64,000 nt of DNA from Corynebacterium riegelii (GCF_016728505.1 NZ_CP068159.1:310001-374000); one strand, 5' to 3'; counted from the stretch's first letter, positions 8,462 through 17,913 are shown. Notes: generated by a model not told the origin, from the sequence alone. Numbers and translations are program-made.

Positions 8462-8987
8462 GCCCAAGATCCTCCAGGCCGAGGATGTGGCGGTACTCCA
8501 CGCCGGCGTCTGCAATCACCTGGGCGGCGCCGGTCGCGCGGTCGACCACGGTGGCCACGGCGACAACCTCAGCGCCCTCGGCGCGGCAGGCCTCGACGGC
8601 GGTCAGCGGGGAGTTGCCGGTGGTCGTGGTGTCCTCCACAACCAGGACGCGCTTGCCGGCGATCGATGGCCCCTCGATGCGACGCTGCATACCGTGCTTT
8701 TTCGCTTCCTTGCGCACCACAAACGCGTTGATAGGCCGGCCGTCCGCGTGCATGACAGCGGTGGCCACCGGGTCGGCGCCGAGGGTGAGGCCACCGACGG
8801 CGTCGAAATCAAGGTCCGCGGTGAGCTCGCGCAGCAGCTTGCCAATCAGCGGGCTCGCCTCATGGTGCAGCGTGGCCCGGCGCAGGTCAACGTAGTAATC
8901 CGCCTCCTTGCCGCTGCTCAGCGTCACCTTGCCGTGTACCACGGCCAGCTCCTTGACCAGCTCGGCCAGACGTTCTTTGTTACTCAT
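8454..8987 (-). CDS. pyrE: Orotate phosphoribosyltransferase
   Basis: Transfers the ribose phosphate of PRPP to orotate to make OMP in de novo pyrimidine synthesis. 177 residues from the ATG at 8987 (MSNKERLAEL). I prefer this over the in-frame ATG at 9002 because AGGAGG lies 6 bases upstream of 8987. The PRPP-binding loop VLVVEDTTTTGNS (about 108-120), YYVDLRRATLH near 31-41 and VRKEAKKHG near 88-96 are typical. The start overlaps the preceding gene by 8 bases and the stop overlaps the methyltransferase, indicating one transcript with coupled translation. Confidence 0.97.
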   Translation of the reverse strand: MSNKERLAELVKELAVVHGKVTLSSGKEADYYVDLRRATLHHEASPLIGKLLRELTADLDFDAVGGLTLGADPVATAVMHADGRPINAFVVRKEAKKHGMQRRIEGPSIAGKRVLVVEDTTTTGNSPLTAVEACRAEGAEVVAVATVVDRATGAAQVIADAGVEYRHILGLEDLGLA

Positions 8988-9840
8988 GTGTGTCCTCCTC
9001 AAAAATGGATGGCGGTTGTTGCATGCGCGGCGCGCGCGTTAAATCCCCCGCGCGGGAGTCGCCGGCGATCGGCGCGACGTCATCCGCACCGACCTCGCGC
9101 GGATCCACCTCCCCCTTCGTGGTCCCCGTGACCCGCGTGGGCAGTTCCACTTCGGGCCGCAAGAGCTTTTGCTTATCGACGCCCACCTCAAAGCCCCTCT
9201 CCGCCAACCCCCGAGGGGAGGCGGGTGGGAGGGTCCGCGCGGCGTCTGCAAGCAACCCGAGCGGGGCGAAGGCGGCGTGCCAGTCGCTGGTCTTGGCGCC
9301 GTGGGCCATCTGGGCGACAACCCAATCAGCCTCAAACCACACGGCCTCCACCGCAGCCGGCATCTGCTCAAGAGCAGTGGAAACGCGAACGTCAATGAAG
9401 CGTTGGATGGGGCCGGTGTCCGTGCCGAAGACGCGGAAGCCTTCGAGTTCAGCAACCAGGTGGAGGTCTGTGCCTGCGTTGTCGCAGGCTCCGACACCGG
9501 GATCGGCATTGTCAACGCGGCGCATGTCAACCACCACGTCACTTACCTCACCGGTGGTCATGGCGATGACCGTGGTCGAGCCGAGGTCCGCAATGTAGGT
9601 GTCGTGGCCGTACTGCACGCCACTGGCCACCTTGGTTGCCGCCGCTCCTGCTGAAGCGGCGCCACGGCGCCACTCCCCCGTCAAGGACTCATCAGTCTTG
9701 GCGTACGCGAACCCATGTGCCTTCGCCCACGCTTGCCTGCTCTCCGTGACCGGCAGCGCTGGCAGACTGGTCTCCGGACGCAGCAGCCACAAGCCCGCCG
9801 CAAATAACACGACGGCCAAAAGAATTAATACGTAAGCCAT
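8980..9840 (-). CDS. Conserved membrane-anchored hypothetical protein
   Basis: 286 residues. One N-terminal hydrophobic segment (AYVLILLAVVLFAAGLWLL, residues 2-20) is probably an uncleaved signal anchor. The body is soluble, with alternating strands and Trp-rich segments, then a Pro/Asp-rich tail. No family recognised. The start overlaps the sulfurtransferase stop by one base (TAATG) and its 3' end overlaps the pyrE start by 8 bases, so the four genes from 10688 down to 7757 probably form one operon. A copy of the GCTTATCGACG word lies in the gene. Confidence 0.8.
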   Translation of the reverse strand: MAYVLILLAVVLFAAGLWLLRPETSLPALPVTESRQAWAKAHGFAYAKTDESLTGEWRRGAASAGAAATKVASGVQYGHDTYIADLGSTTVIAMTTGEVSDVVVDMRRVDNADPGVGACDNAGTDLHLVAELEGFRVFGTDTGPIQRFIDVRVSTALEQMPAAVEAVWFEADWVVAQMAHGAKTSDWHAAFAPLGLLADAARTLPPASPRGLAERGFEVGVDKQKLLRPEVELPTRVTGTTKGEVDPREVGADDVAPIAGDSRAGDLTRAPRMQQPPSIFEEDTHE

Positions 9841-10688
9841 TACACGTCTGCCGCCACCGGGTTTTCACGATTGGCAGCCCACTGGGACCAACCACCGATG
9901 TAATGCGTCAACGTAGGCAACCCGGCGTGCTCCAACGCAGCGAGCAGGAGCGCCGAATGGTTACCCGAACCCGAATACGTAATGGCCTGAGCAGGATCCG
10001 TCGACTCTGTAACCCCAATCTCAGCGGCACGCTGGCAGATCTCGTCTGCGCTGCGCACCAAGATGTGATCCTCCTGCGAGTCAAACAGCTCTGAGACCGG
10101 AAGATTCACCGCATGCGGAATGTGACCCGCACGCAAGTCAAGGGCTTCGCGGCGGCCCTGGAAGCGGCGTTGCGATCGTGCGTCGATAAGCAGGCCAGCG
10201 AAATCCCTGACCTCCTCCATGCTGGCAGTGGGCATGCACCCTGGGTTGAGCTGCACCTCGCGCGGCACGACCACCTGGCCGGGGCCGGCGACCGTGGGCA
10301 GCTGCTTGTCGTCCCAGCTGGCAAAACCGCCGTCCACAATGTGCACATCCTGGATGCCCGCCCAGCGCAACACCCACCACGCGCGCGCCGCGAACAGGCC
10401 CGTGCCCTGGTCATAGACGTACGTCGGACGGCCTGCCTCAATACCCCAGCTCTTCACAGCCTTGCGCACAACATCAATGTGCGGCAACGGGTTACGACCC
10501 TCCGCGCGGCCCGGCATGCCCGCCAAATGCGACGCCGGATCACAAAACAACGCCGACGGCACATGCTCCGACTGGAACTTCGCCCAGCCACGATCCTCTT
10601 TCTGCTCCCACAGCGCCGCAATCACGGTCTGCTTCTTGCCGGACTGAATGCGATCGTTCAGCTCCTCCGCCGCCACAAAAACGCTCAT
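9840..10688 (-). CDS. Rhodanese-like sulfurtransferase with Ser in place of the active-site Cys
   Basis: 282 residues, two tandem rhodanese domains as in thiosulfate/3-mercaptopyruvate sulfurtransferases (SseA type). Domain 1 holds RPTYVYDQGTGLFAARAWW (about 85-103) and domain 2 holds GLLIDARSQRRFQGRREA (about 165-182). At the expected active-site loop near residue 240 the sequence is TYSGSGNHSALLL, where active enzymes have C-G-S/T-G. The codon at the Cys position reads TCG on the minus strand. The protein may therefore lack sulfur transfer activity, use another residue, or serve a binding role. First gene of the pyrE operon; start ATG at 10688. Confidence 0.9.
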   Translation of the reverse strand: MSVFVAAEELNDRIQSGKKQTVIAALWEQKEDRGWAKFQSEHVPSALFCDPASHLAGMPGRAEGRNPLPHIDVVRKAVKSWGIEAGRPTYVYDQGTGLFAARAWWVLRWAGIQDVHIVDGGFASWDDKQLPTVAGPGQVVVPREVQLNPGCMPTASMEEVRDFAGLLIDARSQRRFQGRREALDLRAGHIPHAVNLPVSELFDSQEDHILVRSADEICQRAAEIGVTESTDPAQAITYSGSGNHSALLLAALEHAGLPTLTHYIGGWSQWAANRENPVAADV

Positions 10689-10721
10689 GGTGGCTCATTC
10701 TAGGGCAAATCTTTGAAGCTG

Positions 10722-11135
10722 TTATGCCATGTAGCCCGGCGCTTGCTGGATTGCGCCCTCAGACTCCAAACCATCCAGCCACTCCATAATCCCCTCACGA
10801 GGGCAATCCGCGCCTATGGACGCCGCGAGCATCCCACCCGGCCCCATCTCCACCCGGCAGCCGAACGCCAAAAGCGTCTCGGCGAGCTGCAGCGGCGCCT
10901 CCGTCGCCGGGAGAATGCGCACCGTGGACGCACCGCCGCGCACCACCACACGATCCACGTGGAACTGGCCGCCAACCGTGACGCATTCGACGATGTCGCC
11001 CAGCGCCAACGACGTATCCACAAACGGCACACTGGCAACCACAAAATGGTTGCCAGAGAGCTGGTGGCCCGCAAGCAGCTCATTTTCCACACCCGGGACG
11101 GCAACCCGGGTGGTAATCGTGGTGATCGGTTGCAT
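10722..11135 (-). CDS. Small conserved protein resembling DUF4265
   Basis: 137 residues. The N-terminal half (HFVVASVPFVDTSLALGDIV, then VVRGGASTVRI) resembles the DUF4265 pattern of a short beta-rich domain. The C-terminal half has the length and spacing of a small alpha/beta unit and ends EWLDGLESEGAIQQAPGYMA. No signal peptide or membrane segment. It lies 33 bases upstream of the sulfurtransferase on the same strand and could head that transcript. Function unknown; the family assignment rests on pattern memory only. Confidence 0.7.
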   Translation of the reverse strand: MQPITTITTRVAVPGVENELLAGHQLSGNHFVVASVPFVDTSLALGDIVECVTVGGQFHVDRVVVRGGASTVRILPATEAPLQLAETLLAFGCRVEMGPGGMLAASIGADCPREGIMEWLDGLESEGAIQQAPGYMA

Positions 11136-11230
11136 GCCCGGGATTGTAGCCGGTACTAGGGTCTGGGCGTGGCGGGTTGGCGGTGGGTTGGTGCGGCTTT
11201 GAAACTCTGAAACGCAAACATCGCTATTTC

Positions 11231-12025
11231 CTAGAGCTCTTCGTCCTCTTCATCCCCTTGCCCTTTGGGGCCGACCCCGAGATTGCTAACGTGAAGTGGG
11301 TCTTTTAAGTTTTCTGGGTAATTGAAAACGCATTGCCGAATACCATCTACATGTTCACTGAGGCTCGTGGTAACGGTGGCCCACATTGGGTCAAGAATAA
11401 AATCTATCCCGGAACGGCGGGCATGCTTTGCAGCTGGAACAAAGTCGCTATCTCCGGTGATCATCACTATCTGATTTACCGTTCCACTCTCCGCAAGAGA
11501 TGCTATGTCGAGACCAATTCTCATATCGACACCTTTTTGAGTGATTTCGAGTTTGAAATCTCTCTCTTGCAAATCCTCTACCCGAAGAGTCCCCGCACAA
11601 AGCTTCTTCAGAGGATCAGTCTTCAGCACATAGCCATTCTGAGTTTCAAGTTCTTCACCGCGACGAAGTGCAACCTTTCTCTTGTGCGTTAACGCATCGA
11701 AGAACTGATTTGTCCATTTGAACTGGTCGGTCGCGGCCAAGTTCACTTGGCTTCTAGTCAGTGGGTGAAAGAGAACTTTTTCAGAGGGCGGGCAATCATA
11801 ATAGAAAATTCGGTACAGGCTGCTTCGCGACTTACTTATATGACGGCGGGCATACCTCACCATCTCGTTTGCGCGGTCTTCCGGCGTCTTATCCCCAAAT
11901 AGGCTATAAGCACGGCGCCTATAGAAACCTCCATCGATTAGAACTGCAGTAATCACCGGACGTAGGTACAAGGGCCGGCCTGCCTCGTTTTCTCGCCTTC
12001 GATGCTGCCTAGACTTTTGACTCAA
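11231..12025 (-). CDS. NYN (PIN-like) domain protein
   Basis: 264 residues. A NYN/LabA-type RNase fold is indicated by VITAVLIDGGFYRRRAY (residues about 23-39, first catalytic Asp), GVDMRIGLDIASLA in the middle and IVMITGDSDFVPAAKHARR (third acidic cluster). These match the Asp-bearing strands of the family, which cleaves or binds RNA. The C-terminus is very acidic (GDEEDEEL). Base composition is visibly richer in A/T than the neighbours, and the gene stands alone with about 400 bases of empty sequence upstream, suggesting an accessory, transferred gene. An antiviral or RNA-decay role is speculation. Confidence 0.85.
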   Translation of the reverse strand: MSQKSRQHRRRENEAGRPLYLRPVITAVLIDGGFYRRRAYSLFGDKTPEDRANEMVRYARRHISKSRSSLYRIFYYDCPPSEKVLFHPLTRSQVNLAATDQFKWTNQFFDALTHKRKVALRRGEELETQNGYVLKTDPLKKLCAGTLRVEDLQERDFKLEITQKGVDMRIGLDIASLAESGTVNQIVMITGDSDFVPAAKHARRSGIDFILDPMWATVTTSLSEHVDGIRQCVFNYPENLKDPLHVSNLGVGPKGQGDEEDEEL

Positions 12026-12429
12026 AACTTCCCCCTTAGATGATTAAAGCCCCTGTCATCGGCGTCACTCCTGATTGGTGGAGGGTCAACGGCAAGGGGC
12101 GTTGATCAACAATGATAGCACCGCGCGAAGCCTTTTACCATTCGTCAACCTCATTCTTAGCAAAGATTTACAACTTGCCAGACTATCCCTCCACCCCTCC
12201 CATAACTACCGCAAATGTTTCTTTGGGAGCAATTACTGCGGGGTTGGCGACTCGGTTGCTGCCGAAACGTTTCTACCTATGAACCGGAAGAGGGCCCCGT
12301 AAGCGCTAATACGCTTCAACGAGACCCTCACCGGCGAAGACAAGGGGTAATGGAACATGCAATTGGGAGGGAATTCGTACCATCCGATCTCCGACAGTCC
12401 GGCCCACCGGCACCGCCGGCGGCGAGTAC
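12026..12429. other. Intergenic region, no gene recognised
   Basis: About 400 A/T-richer bases between the NYN gene and clpB. On the minus strand an imperfect hairpin (about 12293-12335, outer arms GAGGG/CCCTC with an inner AAGCG/CGCTT) could end clpB transcription, but it has no T-run. Short open frames here lack coding character. Confidence 0.5.
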
Positions 12430-14976
12430 TTAGGCCGTGATGTCGAGGTGGTCGGCGCCTTCGGCGACGTCTACGTGCACCGGGTCACCGTCGCGGATCT
12501 CACCGGCAAGCAGCTTCTTCGCCAGCTGATCACCGATCGCCTGCTGGATCAGACGACGCAACGGACGAGCACCGTAGGCCGGGTCGTAGCCACGCTCCGC
12601 CAGCCAGGACTTGGCGGCGTCGGAGACGTGGAGCGTCAGGCGTCGTGAAGCAAGACGCTCCGCGAGCGCCGCGAGCTGGATGTCCACAATGCCCACGAGC
12701 TGCTCCTGAGTCAGCGGGTCGAAGACCACCACATCATCAAGACGGTTGATGAACTCCGGCTTGAAGTGGTGCTTGACCGCGTCCATGATCTGCTCACGAG
12801 TACCACCAGCGCCCAGGTTGGAGGTCAGGATCACCACCGTATTGCGGAAATCCACGGTGCGGCCCTGGCCATCCGTCAGGCGGCCTTCGTCCAACACCTG
12901 GAGCAAGACATCGAAGACGTCGGGGTGGGCTTTCTCGACTTCGTCGAAAAGCACGAGCGAGTACGGACGACGACGCACCGCCTCAGTGAGCTGACCACCA
13001 GCGTCATAACCCACATACCCCGGAGGAGCACCGACCAGGCGCGCAACGGAGTGCTTCTCGCCGTACTCGGACATGTCGATGCGGACCATGGCGGACTCAT
13101 CGTCGAAGAGGAACTCCGACAGTGCCTTCGCCAGCTCCGTCTTACCCACACCGGTGGGGCCGAGGAAGAGGAAGGAACCAATCGGACGGTTCGGATCCGC
13201 AACACCCGCGCGGGCACGACGCACCGCGTCAGACACCGCAATGACTGCCTCGCGCTGGCCAACCACGCGCTCACCCAACACGTCTTCCATCTGCAGCAGC
13301 TTCTCAGTCTCGCCCTGCATCATCTTGCCGGCCGGAATACCCGTCCAGCTAGACACCACATCAGCGATCGTGTCAGGCGTGACCTCCTCCTCCAGCATCG
13401 TCTTCGTGCCGGCCTCAGACTCAGCCTTGGCCACCTCCGCCTCCAACTCCGGGATGCGGCCGTAGCGCAGCTCAGATACCTTGGCGTAGTCACCCTCACG
13501 CTCCGCGATCTCGGACTCATTGCGCAGGCGCTCCAGCTCCTCCTTCGCGGACTGGACGCGATTGACCTCGCCCTTCTCGTTCTCCCAGCGAGCCTTCATC
13601 TCGCCCAAAACCTCACGCTGATCCGCCAACTCCTGGCGCAGCGCGGCGAGGCGCTCCTTCGAGGCTGCGTCCGACTCCTTCGCCAGCGCAATTTCCTCAA
13701 TTTCTAGACGACGCACCACCCTCTCCAACTCATCAATCTCCTGCGGAGACGAATCAATCTGCATGCGCAGACGCGAACCGGCCTCATCGACAAGGTCAAT
13801 CGCCTTGTCCGGCAGGAAACGGTTAGTGATGTAGCGGTTAGACAGCTCAGCGGCAGCCACCAGCGCGGAGTCCTGGATACGAACACCGTGGTGGACCTCG
13901 TAGCGCTCCTTCAGGCCACGCAGAATACCAATCGTGTCCTCGACGCTCGGCTCACCCACGTACACCTGCTGGAAACGACGCTCAAGCGCCGCGTCCTTCT
14001 CAATGTACTGGCGGTACTCATCCAGCGTGGTCGCGCCAACCAGGCGCAGCTCACCGCGCGCCAGCATCGGCTTGATCATGTTGCCCGCGTCCATCGCGCC
14101 CTCACCGGAGGCGCCGGCGCCGACGATCGTGTGCAACTCATCAATAAACGTAATGATCTCGCCATCACTGGACTTGATCTCATCCAGCACTGCCTTCAGG
14201 CGCTCCTCGAACTCACCGCGGTACTTCGCCCCGGCCACCATGGAGCCCAAGTCAAGGCTGATCAACGTCTTGCCCTTCAGGCTCTCAGGGACGTCACCGG
14301 CAACGATGCGCCGCGCCAGGCCCTCAACCACAGCGGTTTTGCCCACACCAGGCTCACCAATGAGCACCGGGTTGTTCTTCGTGCGACGGCTCAGCACCTG
14401 CACCACACGACGAATCTCCGCGTCACGGCCAATAACCGGGTCAATCTTGCCCTCACGCGCACGCGCCGTAAGGTCCGTGGAGTACTTCTCCAACGCCTGG
14501 AACTGCTGCTCCGGGTCCTGAGAGGTCACCTTCTTGTGGCCACGCACGGACGGAAAGGCGTTCTTCAACACCTCATACGTCGCGCCGCGCTTGCGCAGAA
14601 GCTCCGCAGCCTCGTCGCTGCCCTTCGCAATCGCCGCCAAGAGCACCTCCGTAGAGACGTACTCATCACCCAACTCACCTGCCAACTCCTGGGCAGCGTT
14701 GAGCGCCGTCAGCGCCTCACGGTTAAAGTTCGGGTTCGCCATGTTGGCACCCTCAGCCTTGGGGTAGCCAGCCGTAATCTCCGCAGCTTCCTTTGCGACG
14801 GTCTCCGGATCCACCCCCGTCGCCTTCAACACAGGAGCGGCAATACCGTCCTCCTGCTTCAAAATCGCCTCAAGCAGGTGCGCCGGACGAATATCCGGGT
14901 TGCCCGCAGCCGACGCCTTCTGCAGCGCCTGTTGGATCGCTTCCTGCGTTTTCGTGGTTGGGTTAAAAGCTCCCAT
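12430..14976 (-). CDS. clpB: ATP-dependent disaggregase ClpB
   Basis: Hexameric AAA+ chaperone that extracts polypeptides from aggregates together with DnaK/DnaJ/GrpE. 848 residues from the ATG at 14976 ([13 protein letters not shown]), chosen because AAGGAG lies 6 bases upstream; the frame runs on upstream without a ribosome site. Order: Clp N-domain (about 1-145), AAA-1 with [13 protein letters not shown] and Walker B ITFIDELH, coiled-coil M-domain (about 395-525, [16 protein letters not shown]), AAA-2 with [13 protein letters not shown] and [11 protein letters not shown], and the C-terminal D2 domain. Upstream lies a SigH-type promoter overlapping an HspR operator, so heat induction is expected. 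Confidence 0.97.
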   Translation of the reverse strand: MGAFNPTTKTQEAIQQALQKASAAGNPDIRPAHLLEAILKQEDGIAAPVLKATGVDPETVAKEAAEITAGYPKAEGANMANPNFNREALTALNAAQELAGELGDEYVSTEVLLAAIAKGSDEAAELLRKRGATYEVLKNAFPSVRGHKKVTSQDPEQQFQALEKYSTDLTARAREGKIDPVIGRDAEIRRVVQVLSRRTKNNPVLIGEPGVGKTAVVEGLARRIVAGDVPESLKGKTLISLDLGSMVAGAKYRGEFEERLKAVLDEIKSSDGEIITFIDELHTIVGAGASGEGAMDAGNMIKPMLARGELRLVGATTLDEYRQYIEKDAALERRFQQVYVGEPSVEDTIGILRGLKERYEVHHGVRIQDSALVAAAELSNRYITNRFLPDKAIDLVDEAGSRLRMQIDSSPQEIDELERVVRRLEIEEIALAKESDAASKERLAALRQELADQREVLGEMKARWENEKGEVNRVQSAKEELERLRNESEIAEREGDYAKVSELRYGRIPELEAEVAKAESEAGTKTMLEEEVTPDTIADVVSSWTGIPAGKMMQGETEKLLQMEDVLGERVVGQREAVIAVSDAVRRARAGVADPNRPIGSFLFLGPTGVGKTELAKALSEFLFDDESAMVRIDMSEYGEKHSVARLVGAPPGYVGYDAGGQLTEAVRRRPYSLVLFDEVEKAHPDVFDVLLQVLDEGRLTDGQGRTVDFRNTVVILTSNLGAGGTREQIMDAVKHHFKPEFINRLDDVVVFDPLTQEQLVGIVDIQLAALAERLASRRLTLHVSDAAKSWLAERGYDPAYGARPLRRLIQQAIGDQLAKKLLAGEIRDGDPVHVDVAEGADHLDITA

Positions 14977-15069
14977 CTCGTACTCCTTTGTGTTTTTGTT
15001 GCTAAATTTTGTTGTGCACTTGGTGTGCACTGTCGTGCACTGTCGTGCACTTTGCTCTGCACTTGGTGT

Positions 15070-15102
15070 AACGCACGCGAGGTTGAGTATGTTCCACTCA
15101 AC
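15070..15102 (-). promoter_or_regulatory. clpB heat-shock promoter: SigH-type boxes overlapping an HspR HAIR operator
   Basis: On the minus strand a -35-like GGAACA (15095-15090) and a -10-like GTT (15072-15070) are separated by 17 bases, matching the corynebacterial SigH pattern. The inverted repeat GTTGAGT-N7-ACTCAAC (15082-15102) matches the HspR-associated inverted repeat and covers the -35 box. The same layout is seen upstream of dnaK. The site is about 95 bases upstream of the clpB start. Confidence 0.75.
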
Positions 15103-15180
15103 TTTGAGTTGGGCCGTTTGGGCCCGGTTTGGTCTATGCCTGTGGGCTCGGACCTTGGGGGTTTCTGAGATTTGGAGTAC

Positions 15181-15326
15181 GGGGGGAGCTTTTTGGGATT
15201 GCGGCGAATATCTGCCAAACCGGGGATAGTTGCATTGGCTGACAGCTGGTTCACAGTTTCGGACCTATTGCGGCAGATATCCCCGATTTGGCAACATGCT
15301 GCCGCAATTAAAAAAAGCTCCCCCAC
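15181..15326. repeat. 146-bp imperfect inverted repeat (MITE-like)
   Basis: Outer arms: GGGGGAGCTTTTT...ATTGCGGC (15182-15204) pairs with GCCGCAATTA...AAGCTCCCCC (15302-15323). Inner arms: TGCCAAACCGGGGATA (15212-15227) pairs with TATCCCCGATTTGGCA (15278-15293) with one mismatch. The central loop is about 50 bases. It lies between clpB and the helix-turn-helix gene. No coding potential. It could be a miniature mobile element or a strong bidirectional structure. Confidence 0.7.
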
Positions 15327-15458
15327 CACCCCACAGTCCCAAGGTGCTGCCCCAAGTCACCGCCCCAAGGCGCGCACTGAGCAAGCCGAGTGCGCTGAGC
15401 AAGCCGAGTGCGCCGAGTGCAGCGAAACTACAACACAACAACGGAGGGGGATCCACCA

Positions 15459-15962
15459 ATGGACAACAAGGCCGAACAGGCACAAGAGCAGGCACAAGAT
15501 CAGGCACAGGGAAAGAAGCGCGTTGAGACCGCTGCGCGCGGGCTGACCATTTTGCGGCTCATGCAATGGGGGCGCCAGTACACGGCTCGCGACCTTGCCG
15601 AGGCGCTAGGCGTGAGCGAGCGCACGGTGCGCGAGTACATCGCGCAGCTGCGGCGAGACGGCTACAACATTCACTCCGCACCCGGTGTCGAAGGCGCCTA
15701 CCAAATTCAGTCGGGCGACTACATTCCCGCACTCTTCTTCGATGAGAAGCAGTTCGATCTCATCCTGAAAGGATTACGCGCGCTGCCGTTCTTGCTTGGT
15801 AATGACCACCCTGACATCGCCGAACCCCGCCTCCTCTACGACAAGATCATCCGCCAACTTCCGTATGGTACTGACCATCGGGTCTCCGAGGAGATCCGCG
15901 ACTTTGAGTGGAACATGCTGAAGATGTCAGCGAAGGCGACTGCGTATGATCGACGGTCATGA
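15459..15962 (+). CDS. Helix-turn-helix transcriptional regulator (DeoR/YafY-like N-terminus)
   Basis: 167 residues from the ATG at 15459, which has GGAGG about 12 bases upstream. After a Gln/Ala-rich leader, residues about 25-80 form a winged helix: AARGLTILRLMQWGRQYTAR, LAEALGVSERTVREYIAQLR, then a wing around GYNIHSAPGVEGAYQ. This is like HTH_11/YafY regulators, but the protein ends about 85 residues later with no WYL domain. The C-terminal part (DEKQFDLILKGLRALPFL) may bind a ligand or partner. The stop overlaps the start of the flavoprotein gene (ATGA), so the two are co-translated and probably act together. Confidence 0.8.
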   Translation: MDNKAEQAQEQAQDQAQGKKRVETAARGLTILRLMQWGRQYTARDLAEALGVSERTVREYIAQLRRDGYNIHSAPGVEGAYQIQSGDYIPALFFDEKQFDLILKGLRALPFLLGNDHPDIAEPRLLYDKIIRQLPYGTDHRVSEEIRDFEWNMLKMSAKATAYDRRS

Positions 15963-17029
15963 AGGACCCAGCAAACGTGCGCGCAGAATGGTTTCAGCTT
16001 TTCATTGACGCCTACCCACAAGGCGCCGCACTGTTGCCACAGGGCACGACCGAGATGCCGCAGATCGCGCTCGATGCTGTGGAGTACGTCCTAGAACACG
16101 CGACGCACGCAGCGCACGCCGGGGCCAACGGCGAAGACAGCGCAGGCAACGCGAGCGCTCCGGAGCTGCCGGAGGAGGTCACGCGGCGCCTGGAAGCATG
16201 GGCATTGGATTTGCGTCGCACGGGGTTTCCGCCGGCTGAGTTTGGGGCGGTTGGGGGGCTGTACGGGGGCGTCGTCAAGCTGGAAAAGCCCCAGCGTGAG
16301 GTGCTTGCGGCGGCTGCGGACGTGATGAGGAAGGCCAGCGAGGCGGCCGACGCGGCGGGCATCGCGCCGGCGCACGTGGCGCAAGTGACGGATGTGACAC
16401 AGGCGGCGGGGGTGACGGTGTTGAGGTTGGAGACGGGCTCGCAAATCGAGTACCAGCCGGGGCAGGTGTTGCCCGTGATGCTGTCCGGGCGGCCGGGCGA
16501 GTGGCACCAGTGGGCGCCGGCGACGCCGTCGAACAACTTTGGCCAGCTCGAGTTTCACGCGGAGCTGGATTCGGACCCGGGCGATTTTGTCACCGTGGGT
16601 GCGCCGCGCGGCAACGGAGTGGAAATTGGTGAGCGCGACGTGCTGCTTGTGGCCGTGGGCACTGGCCTGGCCGCGGCGAAGGCGATCGTGTTTGACCTGC
16701 TGGAACGCGCAGAGAAGCCGAACGTACACCTCATCATCGCGCCGGGCCCGGAGGGCTTTTACGACTTGGCAACACTCAGCGCACTCGCGAAAGCCCAGCC
16801 CTGGCTGACGGTGACGTGTGCGTCTGCGGACCCCGAGTTGGACACCGGCGGCCTGCCGTGCGTGCGCGTGCCGTTGCACATGCTGGTTGAGGGCCCCGGA
16901 ACGTGGTGGGGCAGGGACGTGATCTTGAGCGGATCAGAAGCCGACATCACGCCGCTAGCGGAGACGCTTGCAGAGCTCGACCCGCAGGTCATCGCGCATG
17001 ACGCTAGTGCATCTCCGTTTGCTCAGTAA
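15959..17029 (+). CDS. Flavohaemoprotein-like FAD/NAD(P)-binding oxidoreductase
   Basis: 356 residues. The N-terminal about 125 residues are helical, at the position of a globin domain, but I see no clear haem pocket. The C-terminal part resembles the FNR-like module: a flavin-binding barrel (IEYQPGQVLPVML around residues 162-174) and a nucleotide-binding domain (DVLLVAVGTGLAAAKAIVFDLL around 227-248, where the usual GGIG is VGTG). NO dioxygenase or reductase activity is possible by family but unproven; the FAD motif RxYS is not evident. Couples to the upstream regulator by a 4-base overlap. Its last 26 bases overlap the end of the convergent nitrilase gene. Confidence 0.75.
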   Translation: MKDPANVRAEWFQLFIDAYPQGAALLPQGTTEMPQIALDAVEYVLEHATHAAHAGANGEDSAGNASAPELPEEVTRRLEAWALDLRRTGFPPAEFGAVGGLYGGVVKLEKPQREVLAAAADVMRKASEAADAAGIAPAHVAQVTDVTQAAGVTVLRLETGSQIEYQPGQVLPVMLSGRPGEWHQWAPATPSNNFGQLEFHAELDSDPGDFVTVGAPRGNGVEIGERDVLLVAVGTGLAAAKAIVFDLLERAEKPNVHLIIAPGPEGFYDLATLSALAKAQPWLTVTCASADPELDTGGLPCVRVPLHMLVEGPGTWWGRDVILSGSEADITPLAETLAELDPQVIAHDASASPFAQ

Positions 17030-17834
17030 TAGTCAAAAGCGGTAGCGCGCGGCGGGTGGTGTCCACTTCGCTGAGGTCAATGTCCACAATCAGCGTCTCC
17101 GGGGCGTAACCGGCCTCCGCGATGCGATGCCCAACGGGGTTAACCACGCACGAATGCCCCGCGCCGGTCGGCCCGGACGCCTCGCCGGCCTTGGTCTCCC
17201 AATCGGGACGCGCCTGGCCCGCCGCCGCAATAAACGCGCCGCTATCGAGTGCGCGGGCGGCCGTCAGCGTGCGCCACTGCTCAATCTTGTCCGCACCATC
17301 GGCCCAGCTTGTGGGCACAACGATCAGCTTCGCGCCGCGCGCAGCCAGCGCCTTGAACTGCTCCGGGAAGCGAATATCAAAGCAAATTGCCACGCCCACG
17401 GTTTCGCCCTCGTGCTCAAAGGTGACCAGCTCGCTGCCGGTCTGCACGGTGTCGGATTCGCGGTAATTGAACGCGTCATAGGCGTGAATCTTGTCGTAGC
17501 CCTTGTGTATATTTTCGCCCGTTATGAGTGCTGTGTTGCGCACGCGGTTGAGGGTTTTTTCGCCGACCTTATTGACATCACCCGGCCGAAACATCCCCGC
17601 CACAATCTTCACCCCAAGACGCGTGGCAAGCTCGCGCATGGCGGTGGCGAACTCCCCGTCCAACTCCTCCGCCTGAGTATCTAATCTCCCCTGGTCAAAG
17701 GCCTGCGAGGATGCTTCCGGCAGCACGATGAGGGTGGCGCCGGCGGCGGCTGCGTCTTCGATCAGCGGGCGTAGTTTTTCAATGTTTTCGGCCTTGCTGG
17801 CTCCCGTGACCGTTTGCAATAAGGCGATTTTCAT
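17004..17834 (-). CDS. Nitrilase-superfamily carbon-nitrogen hydrolase
   Basis: 276 residues from the ATG at 17834 (MKIALLQTV); the frame continues upstream, but this is where homology to the family begins. The catalytic triad is visible: Glu40 in LIVLPEASS, Lys115 in YDKIHAYD and Cys151 in AICFDIRFPE. These enzymes hydrolyse omega-amides or other carbon-nitrogen bonds. The closest relatives by pattern are Nit2/omega-amidase or deaminated-glutathione amidase-like proteins, but the substrate cannot be fixed from sequence. Cytoplasmic. Convergent with, and overlapping by 26 bases, the flavoprotein gene. Confidence 0.92.
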   Translation of the reverse strand: MKIALLQTVTGASKAENIEKLRPLIEDAAAAGATLIVLPEASSQAFDQGRLDTQAEELDGEFATAMRELATRLGVKIVAGMFRPGDVNKVGEKTLNRVRNTALITGENIHKGYDKIHAYDAFNYRESDTVQTGSELVTFEHEGETVGVAICFDIRFPEQFKALAARGAKLIVVPTSWADGADKIEQWRTLTAARALDSGAFIAAAGQARPDWETKAGEASGPTGAGHSCVVNPVGHRIAEAGYAPETLIVDIDLSEVDTTRRALPLLTITEQTEMH

Positions 17835-17913
17835 GTGGATAACTCTAGGCAAGTTATCCACAGTTTGGCTGCAAACCGTTGCCCCACCCACCGCCACCTG
17901 CCACACTGCCGGC

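Noticed and set aside
12075-12302. Short plus-strand frame in the gap before clpB
   Set aside because: No ribosome site, no recognisable protein features and no coding-type composition.
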